Assembly (NCBI GenBank): GCA_014843695.1
Contig: CM026398.1
Coordinates: forward strand, 43,517,372 to 43,581,371
Direction: 5' to 3'
Length of the DNA stretch: 64,000 nucleotides
DNA from: Archivesica marissinica
Lineage: Eukaryota; Mollusca; Bivalvia; Venerida; Vesicomyidae
Of the stretch, positions 55,901 through 63,659 are shown piece after piece (position 1 is the stretch's first letter; each line of letters starts with the position of its first letter). A program made the translations under genes and the position numbers. A model generated the notes under the pieces. That model saw nothing but the letters and a program-made list of their open reading frames with translations, had not been told where the DNA came from and did no database searches.

Positions 55901-57332
55901 ATCAGTACCCCCATCCCACCATGGTGGTCATCAATCAGTATCCCCATCCCACCATGGTGGTCATCAATCAGTACTCCCATCCCACCATGGTGGTGATCAA
56001 TCAGTACCCCCATCTCACCAGGGTGGTCATCAATCAGTACCCCCATCCCACCAGGGACAGACACTGGACACTAGACAACAGGTTATATTAATAACTCACC
56101 TTGCGCATTGCTAACGTGAGCTAATACTATTATGAGGCATACATAAATTATACAGGTACATGTATATAAGTAACATAATTTAGTTTCATATATCATGCCA
56201 TTCCTCTGGTGAATCACAACGTCTATATATAGCAACAGATAATCAAATTTCTAACATCAATCATTCATATATGCATGACATGCTTCTGTGGGTAATCAAG
56301 GCATGCCTTACCGTAATTACTCATTGATATGGTGGACTACTGATCCATGTACAGTCATACTTCCTCGAAACACAACTATCTATTAATAGACCACTTGTAT
56401 TATGAGGAAATATTTTCACTTCCTGTTTGTGTTGTTAACCCATTTGATTCTGGATACCGTTCAAACAGTATTTGCAAAGAACATAGAGCCATATCAGCCG
56501 CCACGGAACATGCCGTCTGATCAGGCTCTTTGCTATTTGCTATTCAGATGATCTTGCTTAGAAGATACTTAGCTATGTAGCAAACAACAAGGATCCTGAT
56601 CAGCATGCAGCGTCACGCTGCGGCTGATCTGGATCTATGTTGTTTGCAAAAGCCTTTAAATGTATCCAGAATGAAATGGGTTAAGAGATAATTTTTTGTT
56701 CACTTCCTGTTTGTGTTGCTAAGAGATAATTTTTTGTTCACTTCCTGTTTGTGTTGTTAAGAGATAATTTTTTGTTCACTTCCTGTTTGTGTTGTTAAGA
56801 GATAATTTTTTGTTCACTTCCTGTTTGTGTTGCTAAGGAACAAATTAGCCTGTAATACCCAAACTACTAGTGATATCCTATGATAGCACGTTTAAGATAA
56901 ATCTCCTACTTTTTCTGTTAAATACATGGCAGATGAAACTGAGATTGATGTTTGTCACCATGGTTACCAGATAAAAAATCTTAATATTGAAAGATTCTAC
57001 AACGATTTAAATTCATTAACAGCCGGATTAAAAAAGACTCAATATGCAAATTCCAAATAATTGTGGTAGGAAATACTAACAACTAAATAGCCATCTTATA
57101 AGTGAGTAAGTACGGTATATAGGGGTGCTACGGTATCAGAGAGGCATTGAGGCATGCTTTATACACGTGTATTACAGCACCTGTAGCGTACAGGTGTGTT
57201 TCGGCATATGCAGGGCTTCGAGGGGCATGAATTATGTGTTACCTGAAAGCAAACACAGTTCTGAACGGTCTCAGGTACTGCTCAAATTCCTGGATAACCG
57301 TCATCTGTTGCCGGGTCTGGATGGAATTCGGT
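34678..57332 (-). CDS. PTPDC1: PTPDC1 orthologue, C-terminal part (6 exons, 5' part outside window)
   Basis: PTPDC1 is a dual-specificity-type protein tyrosine phosphatase domain protein reported to act at cilia and centrioles. Six phase-matched exons (57332-57243, 44150-44051, 42520-41747, 38205-38104, 36514-36431, 34995-34678) give 488 residues and a stop. From memory of the vertebrate protein, the matches are: PNSIQTRxQ after the active site, the block RQRHxLHGYEARxLKHVPK (very strong), a following helix IIxxVCxxLLxLA, then a long variable acidic/Ser-rich region, and the C-terminal AWxxICxExDP ... LxWxWxxxLKEPV block. The HCxxGxxRT active-site exon was not found left of 64000, so the catalytic cysteine is not shown. 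An intron of about 13 kb (44151-57242) is mostly arrays, and the upstream intron carries a sense-oriented LINE. Confidence 0.93.
35085..35330 (-). mobile_element. SINE family A
   Basis: Tail on the left (TTTATTTATCGTC), B-box complement GGGGGATCGAACCTGCGATC on the right. Lies in the last PTPDC1 intron. Confidence 0.8.
35625..35785 (-). mobile_element. SINE family B, cut by a minisatellite
   Basis: Tail to body are intact; the tRNA-like head is missing and replaced by the 39-bp array starting at 35788. Confidence 0.75.
35788..36095. repeat. 39-bp minisatellite, 8 almost identical units
   Basis: Unit accaaacatacattacatgc plus acttctgcttgtagatatc. Both strands are open because 39 is divisible by three; not coding. 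Confidence 0.95.
36431..36514 (-). CDS. PTPDC1: PTPDC1 exon: EPVLRVQDL block
   Basis: An 84-base exon (28 codons, phase 0) follows the acceptor TTGATATTACCAG and ends before GTCAGTGAG. It encodes EPVLRVQDLYVLLQWIEEP and ends HKVEK, continuing LK-EPV as in vertebrates. Confidence 0.92.
36900..37345. repeat. G-rich minisatellite
   Basis: Irregular units of gagggaggacctggttaggg plus gggagcaaatcgggagag, with C runs between them. Multiple GGG/GGGGG runs on the plus strand. Confidence 0.9.
37452..37690 (+). mobile_element. SINE family D, tRNA-Arg-like head
   Basis: Head CATGGCCTAGTGGTTAAGGC, anticodon-loop-like CTACGGA (ACG, Arg) and B-box GGTTCGAATCTC. Body GAGCTGCCAGCTAGTTAAAT; the 3' end is AATAAACAAAC. 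Confidence 0.8.
37839..37992. mobile_element. TA-flanked MITE, pogo/mariner-like
   Basis: Left end CAGTCTACATCTGTTATGTC is the inverse of right end GACATAACGGATGTAGACTG with one mismatch; TA on both sides; 154 bp. Confidence 0.87.
38104..38205 (-). CDS. PTPDC1: PTPDC1 exon: AWTLICTEGDP block
   Basis: A 102-base exon (34 codons, phase 0) encodes DTAWTLICTEGDPHVLGLLL and WDWLDHLK, matching the conserved C-terminal block of PTPDC1. The donor is GTTTGT. The acceptor TTATAATTGCAG is one unit-end of the 33-bp array at 38205-40350. Confidence 0.93.
38205..40350. repeat. 33-bp satellite carrying a splice acceptor, about 65 units
   Basis: Plus-strand unit tgctgcaattataacatagg plus gcactgatctata. In gene sense each unit ends CTATGTTATAATTGCAG, the same sequence that serves as 3' splice site of the PTPDC1 exon at 38205. 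A higher-order pattern of alternating gggcactg, gggtactg and ggactc variants is visible from 38600 to 40150. Confidence 0.97.
40430..40620 (+). mobile_element. SINE family E
   Basis: Head TGTGGCCGAGTGGGTATGG with B-box-like GGTTTGAATCCC; later part GAAGGTTGGTGGTTCTACTA. Confidence 0.6.
40628..40905 (-). mobile_element. SINE family A, near full length
   Basis: Tail GTTTATTTATCGTCGCCCAT left; head complement CCAGCGTGTTACCACTGGAC right. Abuts SINE E. Confidence 0.82.
41040..41632. repeat. 23-bp minisatellite
   Basis: About 25 units of tctttcatactggaagtcag plus gtt, with gtctg and gtatg variants. Ends about 115 bases from the donor of the 41747 exon. Confidence 0.93.
41747..42520 (-). CDS. PTPDC1: PTPDC1 exon: long low-complexity middle region
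   Basis: A 774-base exon (258 codons, phase 0) follows the acceptor GGCCTTATTTTCAG and ends before GTAAGT. It starts IIYTVCERLLELANKG, then becomes Ser/Asn-rich with an acidic run (DNDNNDDDDD) and two copies of SSxRRQGSA, and ends near AVAYALSSH ... RTRQLQ. The middle is expected to be disordered and poorly conserved. Confidence 0.9.
42640..42830 (-). mobile_element. Possible tRNA-derived SINE
   Basis: The minus strand shows TGGCCGAATGGTTA (A-box-like) and CGGTTGATCCCCGG (B-box-like). No second copy was found to confirm it. Confidence 0.35.
42882..43059. mobile_element. Mariner-like MITE, copy 2
   Basis: CAGTAAAACCTGTGTTAAGC ... ACAGGTTTGACTG with TA on both sides. Confidence 0.85.
43085..43275 (-). 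mobile_element. SINE family D
   Basis: Minus-strand partner of 37452 (ATTTAACTAGCTGGCGGCTC, GAGATTCGAACCATCGACC); the head end is lost. Confidence 0.75.
43490..43560 (+). repeat. Dispersed repeat fragment
   Basis: ATCAACCCGTC followed by TATGCGAGTGCATGCCAAAA also occurs at about 9690-9750. Class unknown. Confidence 0.55.
43715..43920 (-). mobile_element. SINE family C
   Basis: Tail ACGATTGCGAAACAAGCTTT on the left; head complement AACCACTGCGCTAATCGGAC on the right. Confidence 0.85.
44051..44150 (-). CDS. PTPDC1: PTPDC1 exon: RQRHILHGYEARR block
   Basis: A 100-base exon that ends before GTGACATC and encodes SLQQFLNRQRHILHGYEARR followed by LKHVPK, nearly identical to the vertebrate protein. 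Its acceptor (GTCTGTTTACAG) is formed by the last unit of the 25-bp array that fills the 4 kb upstream. Confidence 0.95.
44151..48165. repeat. 25-bp satellite, about 160 units, abutting a PTPDC1 acceptor
   Basis: Plus-strand unit taaccagacatatatacata plus taatg, with gtaaac, gtaacc and shortened variants, and rare ccggtacat inserts (near 44630, 44955, 46087 and 46373). Long blocks recur: the stretch around 45000-45500 is repeated almost exactly at 46440-46950, and 45520-45900 again at 47700-48050, so the array has higher-order duplications of 0.4-0.5 kb. Confidence 0.97.
48490..49345. mobile_element. Hairpin MITE with SINE insert and tandem internal amplification
   Basis: Starts TTAACCCTTTGCATGCTGAG, is interrupted by SINE B (48512-48735), resumes TAAGTAAATAAAATCACATT, then repeats the hairpin module (GATCAGGATCTATGTTGTTT ... 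CTGAATAGCAAACAGCATAG) about four times before breaking off at 49345. Confidence 0.75.
48512..48735 (+). mobile_element. SINE family B nested in the hairpin MITE
   Basis: Head degraded (GGTCGCGTTCAATTCAGG), body and tail intact. Flanks GAGGAAATTAAAT and TAAGTAAATAAAAT look like an imperfect target duplication. Confidence 0.75.
49446..49725. mobile_element. TTAA-flanked MITE (GCGACGCTACATCGG ends)
   Basis: Left CTTTAAGCGACGCTACATC is inverse to right ATGTAATGTCGCTTTAAG. Related in its ends to the elements at 19304 and 62349. Confidence 0.65.
49795..49932 (-). mobile_element. tRNA-derived SINE fragment
   Basis: Minus-strand head CGTCCGTGGTCCAGTTGTAG and B-box-like CTGGTTCGATACTCGG. Confidence 0.5.
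50105..50305 (-). mobile_element. SINE family E
   Basis: Minus-strand head GTGGCTGAGTGGTTACGGTC, B-box-like TGGTTCGAATGTC, and the family GTCTTCCTATTACAATCTGG. Confidence 0.7.
50306..50670. other. PTPDC1 intron, no recognised element
   Basis: AT-rich; nothing recognised apart from short open frames without support. Confidence 0.5.
50671..50776 (+). mobile_element. SINE family B body, cut by a minisatellite
   Basis: GTAGCCGTTACGATTGTACC to GAGGTCTCGAGAGTGA; the usual TTAATATAAG continuation is replaced by the 28-bp array. Confidence 0.8.
50777..51860. repeat. 28-bp satellite, about 39 units
   Basis: Unit aaacattcatgccctataat plus atgcttac; the only common variant is gcctta, clustered to the right. 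Confidence 0.97.
52046..53003. mobile_element. Non-autonomous hAT-like element with 8-bp target duplication
   Basis: Ends TAGTGATG... and ...TATCACTA are inverted, and the element is flanked by CTTTGTAC at 52038-52045 and 53004-53011. It has no transposase frame. The subterminal regions are rich in AATCGATTA-type palindromes. A fragment with an A-rich tail (about 52815-52905) is nested near the right end. Confidence 0.85.
53205..54262. repeat. 36-bp minisatellite, about 29 units
   Basis: Unit caacaccattatccatttcc plus aaatagaagagcgctt. The left half has cctctcgacacc variants. Open frames on both strands follow from the unit length. Confidence 0.95.
54263..54305 (-). mobile_element. SINE family A fragment at a minisatellite border
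   Basis: CACGAGACCTCGGTTTAACG ... CATCTGAAAGACTG equals the body of SINE A (compare about 40786-40820). Confidence 0.75.
54306..54599. other. PTPDC1 intron, no recognised element
   Basis: Nothing recognised. Confidence 0.45.
54600..54787 (-). mobile_element. SINE family E, cut by a minisatellite
   Basis: GTGGAGGAAGACCCG, AACTCAAACCCACAGTGGTG and ACTTGGCCACGGAGAT are the E body, B box and head in inverse order; the 33-bp array starts right after. Confidence 0.65.
54788..56055. repeat. 33-bp minisatellite with a CCACCATGGTGG palindrome, about 38 units
   Basis: Unit atcccaccatggtggtcatc plus aatcagtaccccc. Both strands are open over about 430-446 codons because the unit is 33 bp and has no stops in those frames. 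Confidence 0.96.
56400..56840. repeat. 38-bp tandem repeat split by a TTAA element
   Basis: Units of ttttgttcacttcctgtttg plus tgttgttaagagataatt lie at 56681-56840, with one partial unit at 56403-56438 on the other side of the MITE. Confidence 0.85.
56439..56680. mobile_element. TTAA-flanked double-hairpin MITE
   Basis: Ends CCCATTTGATTCTGGATAC and GTATCCAGAATGAAATGGG; TTAA at 56435-56438 and 56681-56684. Its interior has the same hairpin words as 14393 and 17888 (CTGATCAGGCTC, GGCTGATCTGGATCTATG). Confidence 0.88.
56841..57242. other. PTPDC1 intron next to the exon at 57243
   Basis: No repeat recognised. The plus-strand open frame at 57125-57364 is the antisense of the exon. Confidence 0.5.
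57243..57332 (-). CDS. PTPDC1: PTPDC1 exon: end of phosphatase domain
   Basis: A 90-base exon follows the acceptor TATGCCCATTTCAG and ends AG before GTAACAC. It encodes PNSIQTRQQMTVIQEFEQYL and RPFRTVF, the last helices of the dual-specificity fold. The split codon (AG plus A) joins exactly to the exon at 44150. Confidence 0.9.
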
Positions 57333-57879
57333 CTGAAATGGGCATACATGTAACCAGTTTATAAGCCAGATTTTTATATACAACTCCAGCCCCACTCTCT
57401 ATATGTAACCAGATTCTTCTATACAACTCCAGCCCCACTGTACATGTCTAGGTCCCCGAGAGGGGTTTGACATTAATGGAGCATACATACATACAATTCA
57501 ATTCAATTCAAAAAGTTTATTGCATAAAGCATAAATACAATGCCTATAGCAAGTACAAAACAATATGGAGCACAGAGAGTACATATGATAATTATCTTAG
57601 ACAATATTCAGTAATATAGTGTGAAGTTACATTTAACAAATTTCTGAAGAGCCTATAGCAAGTACAAAACAATATGGAGCACAGAAAGTACATATGATAA
57701 TTATCTTAGACAATATTCAGTAATATAGTGTGAAGTTACATTTAGCAAATTTCCGAATAGAGAATATTCAATGCAGATTGTTATCAAAGTGAGTTACATA
57801 TCGGGTCACTAAGCAGTATTCCGAAGTAGGGGGTATTACAATAGCTGAGGTGTAAATGAAAGGCTTCTACTATTTTAGC

Positions 57880-60800
57880 CTATTGTGCATTTCTCATTTC
57901 CATTGCAAAATAAATAAATTTTGCTACCTCATTCAGCATTTTACTCGACGCTGTCGAGATAAGATTTTCAAATTTATTAATAGTTGGCCAATGACAATAA
58001 TATGACTTTAAAAAGTTCCTCCTAAGTTCACGATATAAAGGACAAACAAGTAAGAAATGGTATTCATTTTCAACTTGGTTCATATTACAAAAAATACAAA
58101 TTCTATTTTCTCTTGCTATATTTTCGTATCTTCCTGTTTCTACACGTAATCTATGTGATGAAGTTCTAAATCTACTCAATGCATTTCTATATTTACCTTC
58201 AGGTATTACCCTTAAATATTTTTCTAATTCAAATTCATGTTTAAATATAGCGTATGAATATAGTCTACCCGAATTATTTATGTCTGAGTACCACCTTTGT
58301 TTGAAATTATCTAGAACTCTTTGTTTAATGACATCATATGGAATATCTACAAATTCCTGGTTAATCCACACATACGAAAAGCCATGAGAATCTAAAAATT
58401 GTTTAAGTTGATAAGCCCAGTTATTACTATTGTAGGTTCTATTTTGCGCAGCGTCATGCTTTAGTATGAAATACGCCTGTTTCACTAAAGAAGTATTATC
58501 TTGCTTTAATATTGTCATCCAATATCTTAACATTATCATCTTTCTCTGTATTTCAAACGGGAATCTCGCGGTTTCACCATATAGTGCTGACAAATTTGTA
58601 GACTTCTTGACTCCAAGTATATGTCTGATGAATTTTGTATGAATTAGTTCTATGTTTTTTGCAGTATGATGACCCCATAATTCTGCCCCAAAGTTAAGAT
58701 AGAGGCAACTAAAGTATCAAATAATTTGAATTTCTGTGGTACGGGTAGTTCTACATTTTTGAGAACTTTCATAAGATTATACCAAGCAAATGAAGCATGT
58801 TGAGCAATGCCTTTTTGTGTTCTAGACCAATAACCGTTTTTATAGAGCGTAATACCTAAGTATTTAAATGAGTTTACTAGCTCTATTCTTGTGTTGTATA
58901 TATAAAAATCATATGTTGTGTGACACCCTTTCTCAAAGATCATGGCTTTGGTTTTTTGTGTATTTATTTTAAGACCCCACACATTGCAATAATTTTCAAC
59001 ATCTTTTAGCATGAGTTGCAACGTTTCTGGTGATTTTGCAAATAAAGCCTGGTCATCTGCGTATAACAGAAGAAACAACTTTAATTCATTATAAGTAAAT
59101 ATGTCGTTTAAATCAGAGTTAATGTTTTCCGAAATATCGTTCACGAAAAGCATGAAGAGCAGCGGAGAACTTGGGTCCCCCTGTTTCAAGCCAATATCAG
59201 ACATGAAGAATTCAGATTTTGCGGAATTGTACCGGATACAGGATTTAACCACGGTATACATTGATTTAATAGCTTTCACTAGCTTGCAACTAACATTTTC
59301 AGCAGCAAGTTTTTCATAGAGAAAAGCTCTATCAATTTTGTCAAAACATTGCTTATAATCGATAAAAATACAGTATAATTTTTGGCCCGAGTCAAGCACT
59401 TTTGAAATAATAGAGTGTAAAATAAAAATACAATCAACAATAGATTTTCCTTTTTGGAAACCAAACTGATTTTTGGATATTTTATCCTGTTCAGTTGACC
59501 AATTTGTTAGTCTATTCAATAAAAGTTGGGAATATATTTTTGCAAGAACATTAACCAATGTGATGCCTCTATAATTACTTGCATCGTTCAGATCTCCTTT
59601 TTTAAATATGGGCGAGATGATACCTTCACCTCATGAACGAGGATATTCTCCCTTGGAATATAGATGCTTACCGGGTATATAACTTTAATAAAAATGGTGA
59701 AATTATTTCATAGGATGATTTAATCATTTCGCTAGTGATATTATCGACCCCAGGGCTTTTATTATTTTTCTGTGAGAAAACCGCCGATCTTATTTCTTCC
59801 TCAGAAAAATCCCTATCTAGATACGCGCTTTCTATATTTGGCCCGTCTTCATGTGCATGTATTTCGCTGTCGTCCCGCGTTTCACCATATAATTCTTTAA
59901 AGTGCTGCATTAAATCATTTAGTGACAGAGAATCAGGTTTACTTTCCGTTTTGTTCACTGTCTGCCTAATATTTTTCCAGAACTTGCGCGGATTCGAACC
60001 TGCTAATTCGTTAATACGTTTCCCCTCCTCCCTTTTAAATTTTCTTTTCGCATTTTTTTCTTTCTATTATAATGCATACGAGCAGTACCGGTAATAAAAT
60101 TTTGTCTAGAAATATCATCTTTTTTTCTGTTAAAAATATTACGTGCGCGTTTAAATTCACGTTTCGCTACGAAACAACTTTCGTCAAACCATTTTTTATT
60201 TTGCATTTTACGCCCATGACTTTGGGTAATATTATTATTACGACAAATATTACCAAAGATCTCACTAGCGCTTGAATACAATAGGCATGAAAATCCCATA
60301 ACCACGTGATCGATCGTATCGACTGCTATATCAGAAGTCAATTGTAGTAATTGCTCATGATTATTCATGAGTTTATCTCTAAATGCGGGTAGTTTATCAA
60401 TATCCCAAACCAGTTTAATATGGTCACTTGAACACGTTTCATTGCTAGATTTATGTGAATGGGAATTAACAGTCTTTCTGGGCAAGCTAAATAATAAGGG
60501 AGAATGGTCACTGAACTCATTAAAACCGTGTACCTCAAAATTACAAAGTAGCTCTAAATCTTCAAAATTACCGATCAAATAGTCCAGTGTACTCTGACCT
60601 CTCGCGGAGCAATATGTAAATTCACCTGCGTAACGATCGTTTGAAACGCGTCCATTGGCTATAACTAACCCAGTGGCTATACATGTATCCAATAGGAGCC
60701 GCCCATTATTGTCCACTGTGCGGTCCTGGTTTACACGATCTGGTATTTGAACCTCATGTACAAATGACACATTTTGATCAATATATTTGTCAAAAATTAA

Positions 60801-61316
60801 ATAATCTAACAGATCGGCCGTACGGCTATTTAAATCACCAGTAACGTAGACCTTTCCTAGATCATTATATTTAACGATATCTAGTTCTAAATTCTCGAAA
60901 AAATCGAAGTCATGAGTTTGTAATACATTTGAGTTAGAGGGTGGTATATACATGTGACAAATGTAAACATCTTCATCAAAAGAAAATACTTGTTGATCTA
61001 GTTTTACCCAGATAATACCAAACTGATTTGTCTGTACAATTTCTACATGTTGTCTGATATTGTTTCTATAATAAAAAGATATTCCACCACTAGTCCTGCC
61101 TTTGGTAGTATTGACTGACTTATTACCTGACATTTGAACACATGTATAGTTTTCAATGTCGAAAGTTAAAAGTTCATTTTTAGAGATCCAAGTTTCATTC
61201 AGAAAGATCAAATCAAAATCTGATATATAATCAAGGAAGTCAGGGTCTACAATATTTCGTTTTAACCCATGTACATTCCACGACAGTACTTTTAGGGGTG
61301 GCTCTTCTTGACGCCC
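57880..61316 (-). pseudogene. LINE ORF2: endonuclease and reverse transcriptase, frameshifted
   Basis: Endonuclease motifs: LSWNVHGL near 61285, FLNETW near 61205, VTGDLNSR near 60840, SDHSPLLFSL near 60500. Reverse-transcriptase motifs: NYRGITLVNV, GFQKGKSIVDC, FIDYKQCFDKI, KQGDPSSPLLF, and YADD near 59060. The C-terminal CIFCNMNQ ... YHFLLVCP near 58060 is the usual zinc-knuckle-like end. The frame changes near 60055 (in an A run), near 59690, and near 58690, and a TGA replaces an expected tryptophan at 59631-59633. The copy cannot encode a full enzyme as written. Confidence 0.88.
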
Positions 61317-62142
61317 CTAATGTTCCATATCACTTGCACCTATACTAGGCCTATATAATGTATTGTCAATGTACAGTTTTTTCCCCGACAAATTTCACAG
61401 ATTTCCCCTCCGTTTTGGCCTTCTCCATAACTGGGTAAAGTGGTCTTCTCGCTTCCCGCACCGATCGTGGTAATTGCGCTCCAATGCCCCGCTCAGCACC
61501 CTTGAGATCGTCCGCCAGGTCGAACGAAGCGGCTCGAACCCGCTCCCTCTCCCCCCCCGAAGACGAAATTTGACAAGTATTGGGCGGGCCTTAGTACCAT
61601 TACGCTTGCCAATCCTGTGAATGTCCTCATACACGAATGTTTCGGCATCGTCGAATTTTAGTGTGTCCTTAGACAGATCCGTCACAAGTTGCCTACAGTT
61701 CTCCGTAACCCCACCTTCCGGGAAACCATAAAATAGCAGGTTATTTTGTAACGATTGCATTTCTAGGTATGTTATCTGATCTTCAGTTTCCTGTTTTTGG
61801 TCATGCAGAACTTTAGACTGTTTTTCTAGGTTTCGACAAGTTTTTTCCATGGATTTGACTTCATATATTGTGCGTTTTAGTTCGCCCTTCACTTCCTCAC
61901 TTTCTCCAGCGGCAAACGTGCAGTATTTCCATATGCTTGAACTTAGTTTCCAGGTCATTCATTTTCGCATTAATTGTAGTAACAGTTTTTTCTATTTTCT
62001 CCATAGATTGTAATTTCAGTTTCACAGATTTGATCTCTTGTAACAGTTCCGTGGCCCACTGTGGCGGTGTGGATCCTAACGGTGGCGGACTGGTCAAACC
62101 ACTGGGCATACCATCGGGCATAACACCGTGCATAGCTGGCAT
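61317..62142 (-). pseudogene. LINE ORF1: coiled coil plus RRM-like RNA-binding protein, frameshifted
   Basis: Starts MPAMHGVMPDGM with a Pro-rich segment, then a coiled coil (QEIKSVKLKLQSMEKIEKT, EEVKGELKRTIYEVKSMEK), then NNLLFYGFPEG and IHRIGKRNGTKARPILVKF, the core of the L1-type ORF1 RRM. The frame changes near 61915-61960, in a G run at about 61553 and in an A run at about 61380. The expected C-terminal end (DMEH then TAG at 61317-61319) is still visible. Confidence 0.82.
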
Positions 62143-62232
62143 AGTCAGGTGATTTGATTGGTTGATTCTGAGCCAACCAGAAGCTTGAGACTGAGCTTGT
62201 GATTGGAGGAAAGTTTTATAACCTCGGGGCCA

Positions 62233-63090
62233 GGGCTCATTCTAGGTAATAATTTTTGAGAAGTGAGAAAGTGCGCGAATGCGTCCTTAAATTGTGTTAT
62301 TTAGTTAATTACAACAAATAGGATTAAAATACACAATATGACCATTAAAGCAGCATTACATCGTATGAAATAAAAGATATTTGAACAATTCAATTTTTAT
62401 GTATGGGTGCTACACATTCTTACTTTATACTTTGTATGCTTATGTTCATTTGGTAAACAGCGTTTTTATGCGATAAAACAAACTCGAAACCGAAAGTAGG
62501 ACTTTCCGAGTCGATCGGTCACGCACTTGTTTACAACTGGAACGCATCGTCCTCACTTGTTTACATTCGGAATGCATCGTCCCCATTTGTCCCACATTGT
62601 CTTTTTTAATTAATGAATGTTGATTCATACCTCTGTTAGCTAAGTCCTTTAGGGACATTTCTACATCCCCGCGAGGGGTTCGACATTAGAGAAAGATAGA
62701 TAGATAGTCTTTCATGTTCAAAATATATATACGTTGTTTTCTACATCCTCTGTTGTTTCATGCATGCGCGCTGTGCGTGTTTACATTTCGTGTGTTGATA
62801 AACAAATTCGCGTATACGACGGTTTAAATTTATTGGAATTTTATCGTTTCTGAGCGACTATTTCGATTTTTGTAAACACACACACATTAATATTTTACCC
62901 AAAATAACCTTTATTACGATGTAATGCTGCTTTAAATACAAGGAGTGCTTTATAATGGGCATGTGTATCTTACTGGATAAAATTGTGTATGGAAATTGCA
63001 AAAACAAGGAGAAGTGGGGGGCCACCAGGGGCGAAGTCAGGGTCCCTAGGGCGACTATTATGCCCAAATCAACCTCCAGAATGAGCTCTG
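62233..63090 (+). repeat. Dispersed repeat W, interrupted by a TTAA element
   Basis: Matches 33258-33545 on both sides of the insert at 62349-62931. A further partial W copy is at about 63205-63345. Confidence 0.8.
62349..62931. mobile_element. TTAA-flanked long MITE nested in repeat W
   Basis: Sister of 19304-19914 with the same AGCAGCATTACATCGTA ends. TTAA at 62345-62348 and 62932-62935; the uninterrupted W copy has a single TTAA at this place (33386-33389). Confidence 0.92.
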
Positions 63091-63478
63091 GGTAAACATG
63101 TAGATAAGGTTGTGAGATGCAACAACAAACCGAAGACAGATGTTTGCATTTTCTGACGAAATAAAGAAATCTTACAGCAAGATCTATGCATCAGACATTA
63201 GAGGAAGATAGACTGGACAAAATTGTGCATGAAAATTGTAAAAAACAAAATTATAAGGAGAAGTGGAGCACCAGGGGGTGAAGTCAGGGTCACTAGGGTG
63301 ACTATTTTGCAAAAGTCGCCCTCTAGAATGAGCCATGGGCCTTATTTCTCAGGACTCGCTCCACACAAAACTCCTACAGGAAAATACATGTAACTCTGAA
63401 TTAGACCAGAAATGCTCATTATTAACGCCTTGAAATGACTTCAGATATTTTTTACATAGTCTATGTAAAATATATATA

Positions 63479-63656
63479 CAGTCGAACCTGTGTTAGTGGT
63501 CACCTCTATTAAGCAGCCAACCTGTATTAAGCAGCCAGTTTCCAGATTCCCAATAGGCTGTTTTATTATACATTTGACCTCTATTAAGCAGCCACCTGTG
63601 CTAAACAGCCACTTTCTATGATTCCCTTGGGTGGCTGCTTAAGACAGGTTTGACTG
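63479..63656. mobile_element. Mariner-like MITE, copy 3
   Basis: CAGTCGAACCTGTGTTAGTG ... GACAGGTTTGACTG with TA on both sides; inverted relative to the copies at 11666 and 42882. Confidence 0.85.
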
Positions 63657-63659
63657 TAT

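Larger units (their letters stand above)
57494..62225 (-). mobile_element. L1-like non-LTR retrotransposon (LINE), decayed
   Basis: Read on the minus strand: ORF1 (62142-61317), ORF2 with APE-type endonuclease, reverse transcriptase and a C-terminal CxxC...H...C region (61316-57880), then a 3' UTR with a 110-bp tandem duplication (about 57541-57760), an AATAAA at 57516-57521 and a short TTGAA-repeat end. It sits in a PTPDC1 intron in the same orientation as the gene. The clade is uncertain; ORF1 is of the L1 coiled-coil/RRM type. Confidence 0.9.

Noticed and set aside
54724..56091. Open frames of 446 (minus) and 429 (plus) codons
   Set aside because: Simple consequence of a 33-bp tandem unit; open on both strands, with no domain or splice support.
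56060..56140. Possible exon on the minus strand ending GCGCAAG before GTGAGT at about 56100
   Set aside because: A strong donor-like site, but no acceptor or frame fits. PTPDC1 is already continuous in phase from 57243 to 44150 without it.
57125..57364. 79-codon plus-strand open frame
   Set aside because: Antisense of the PTPDC1 exon at 57243-57332.
58650..59558. Host reverse-transcriptase-like gene
   Set aside because: Part of the LINE at 57494-62225, flanked by its endonuclease and ORF1.
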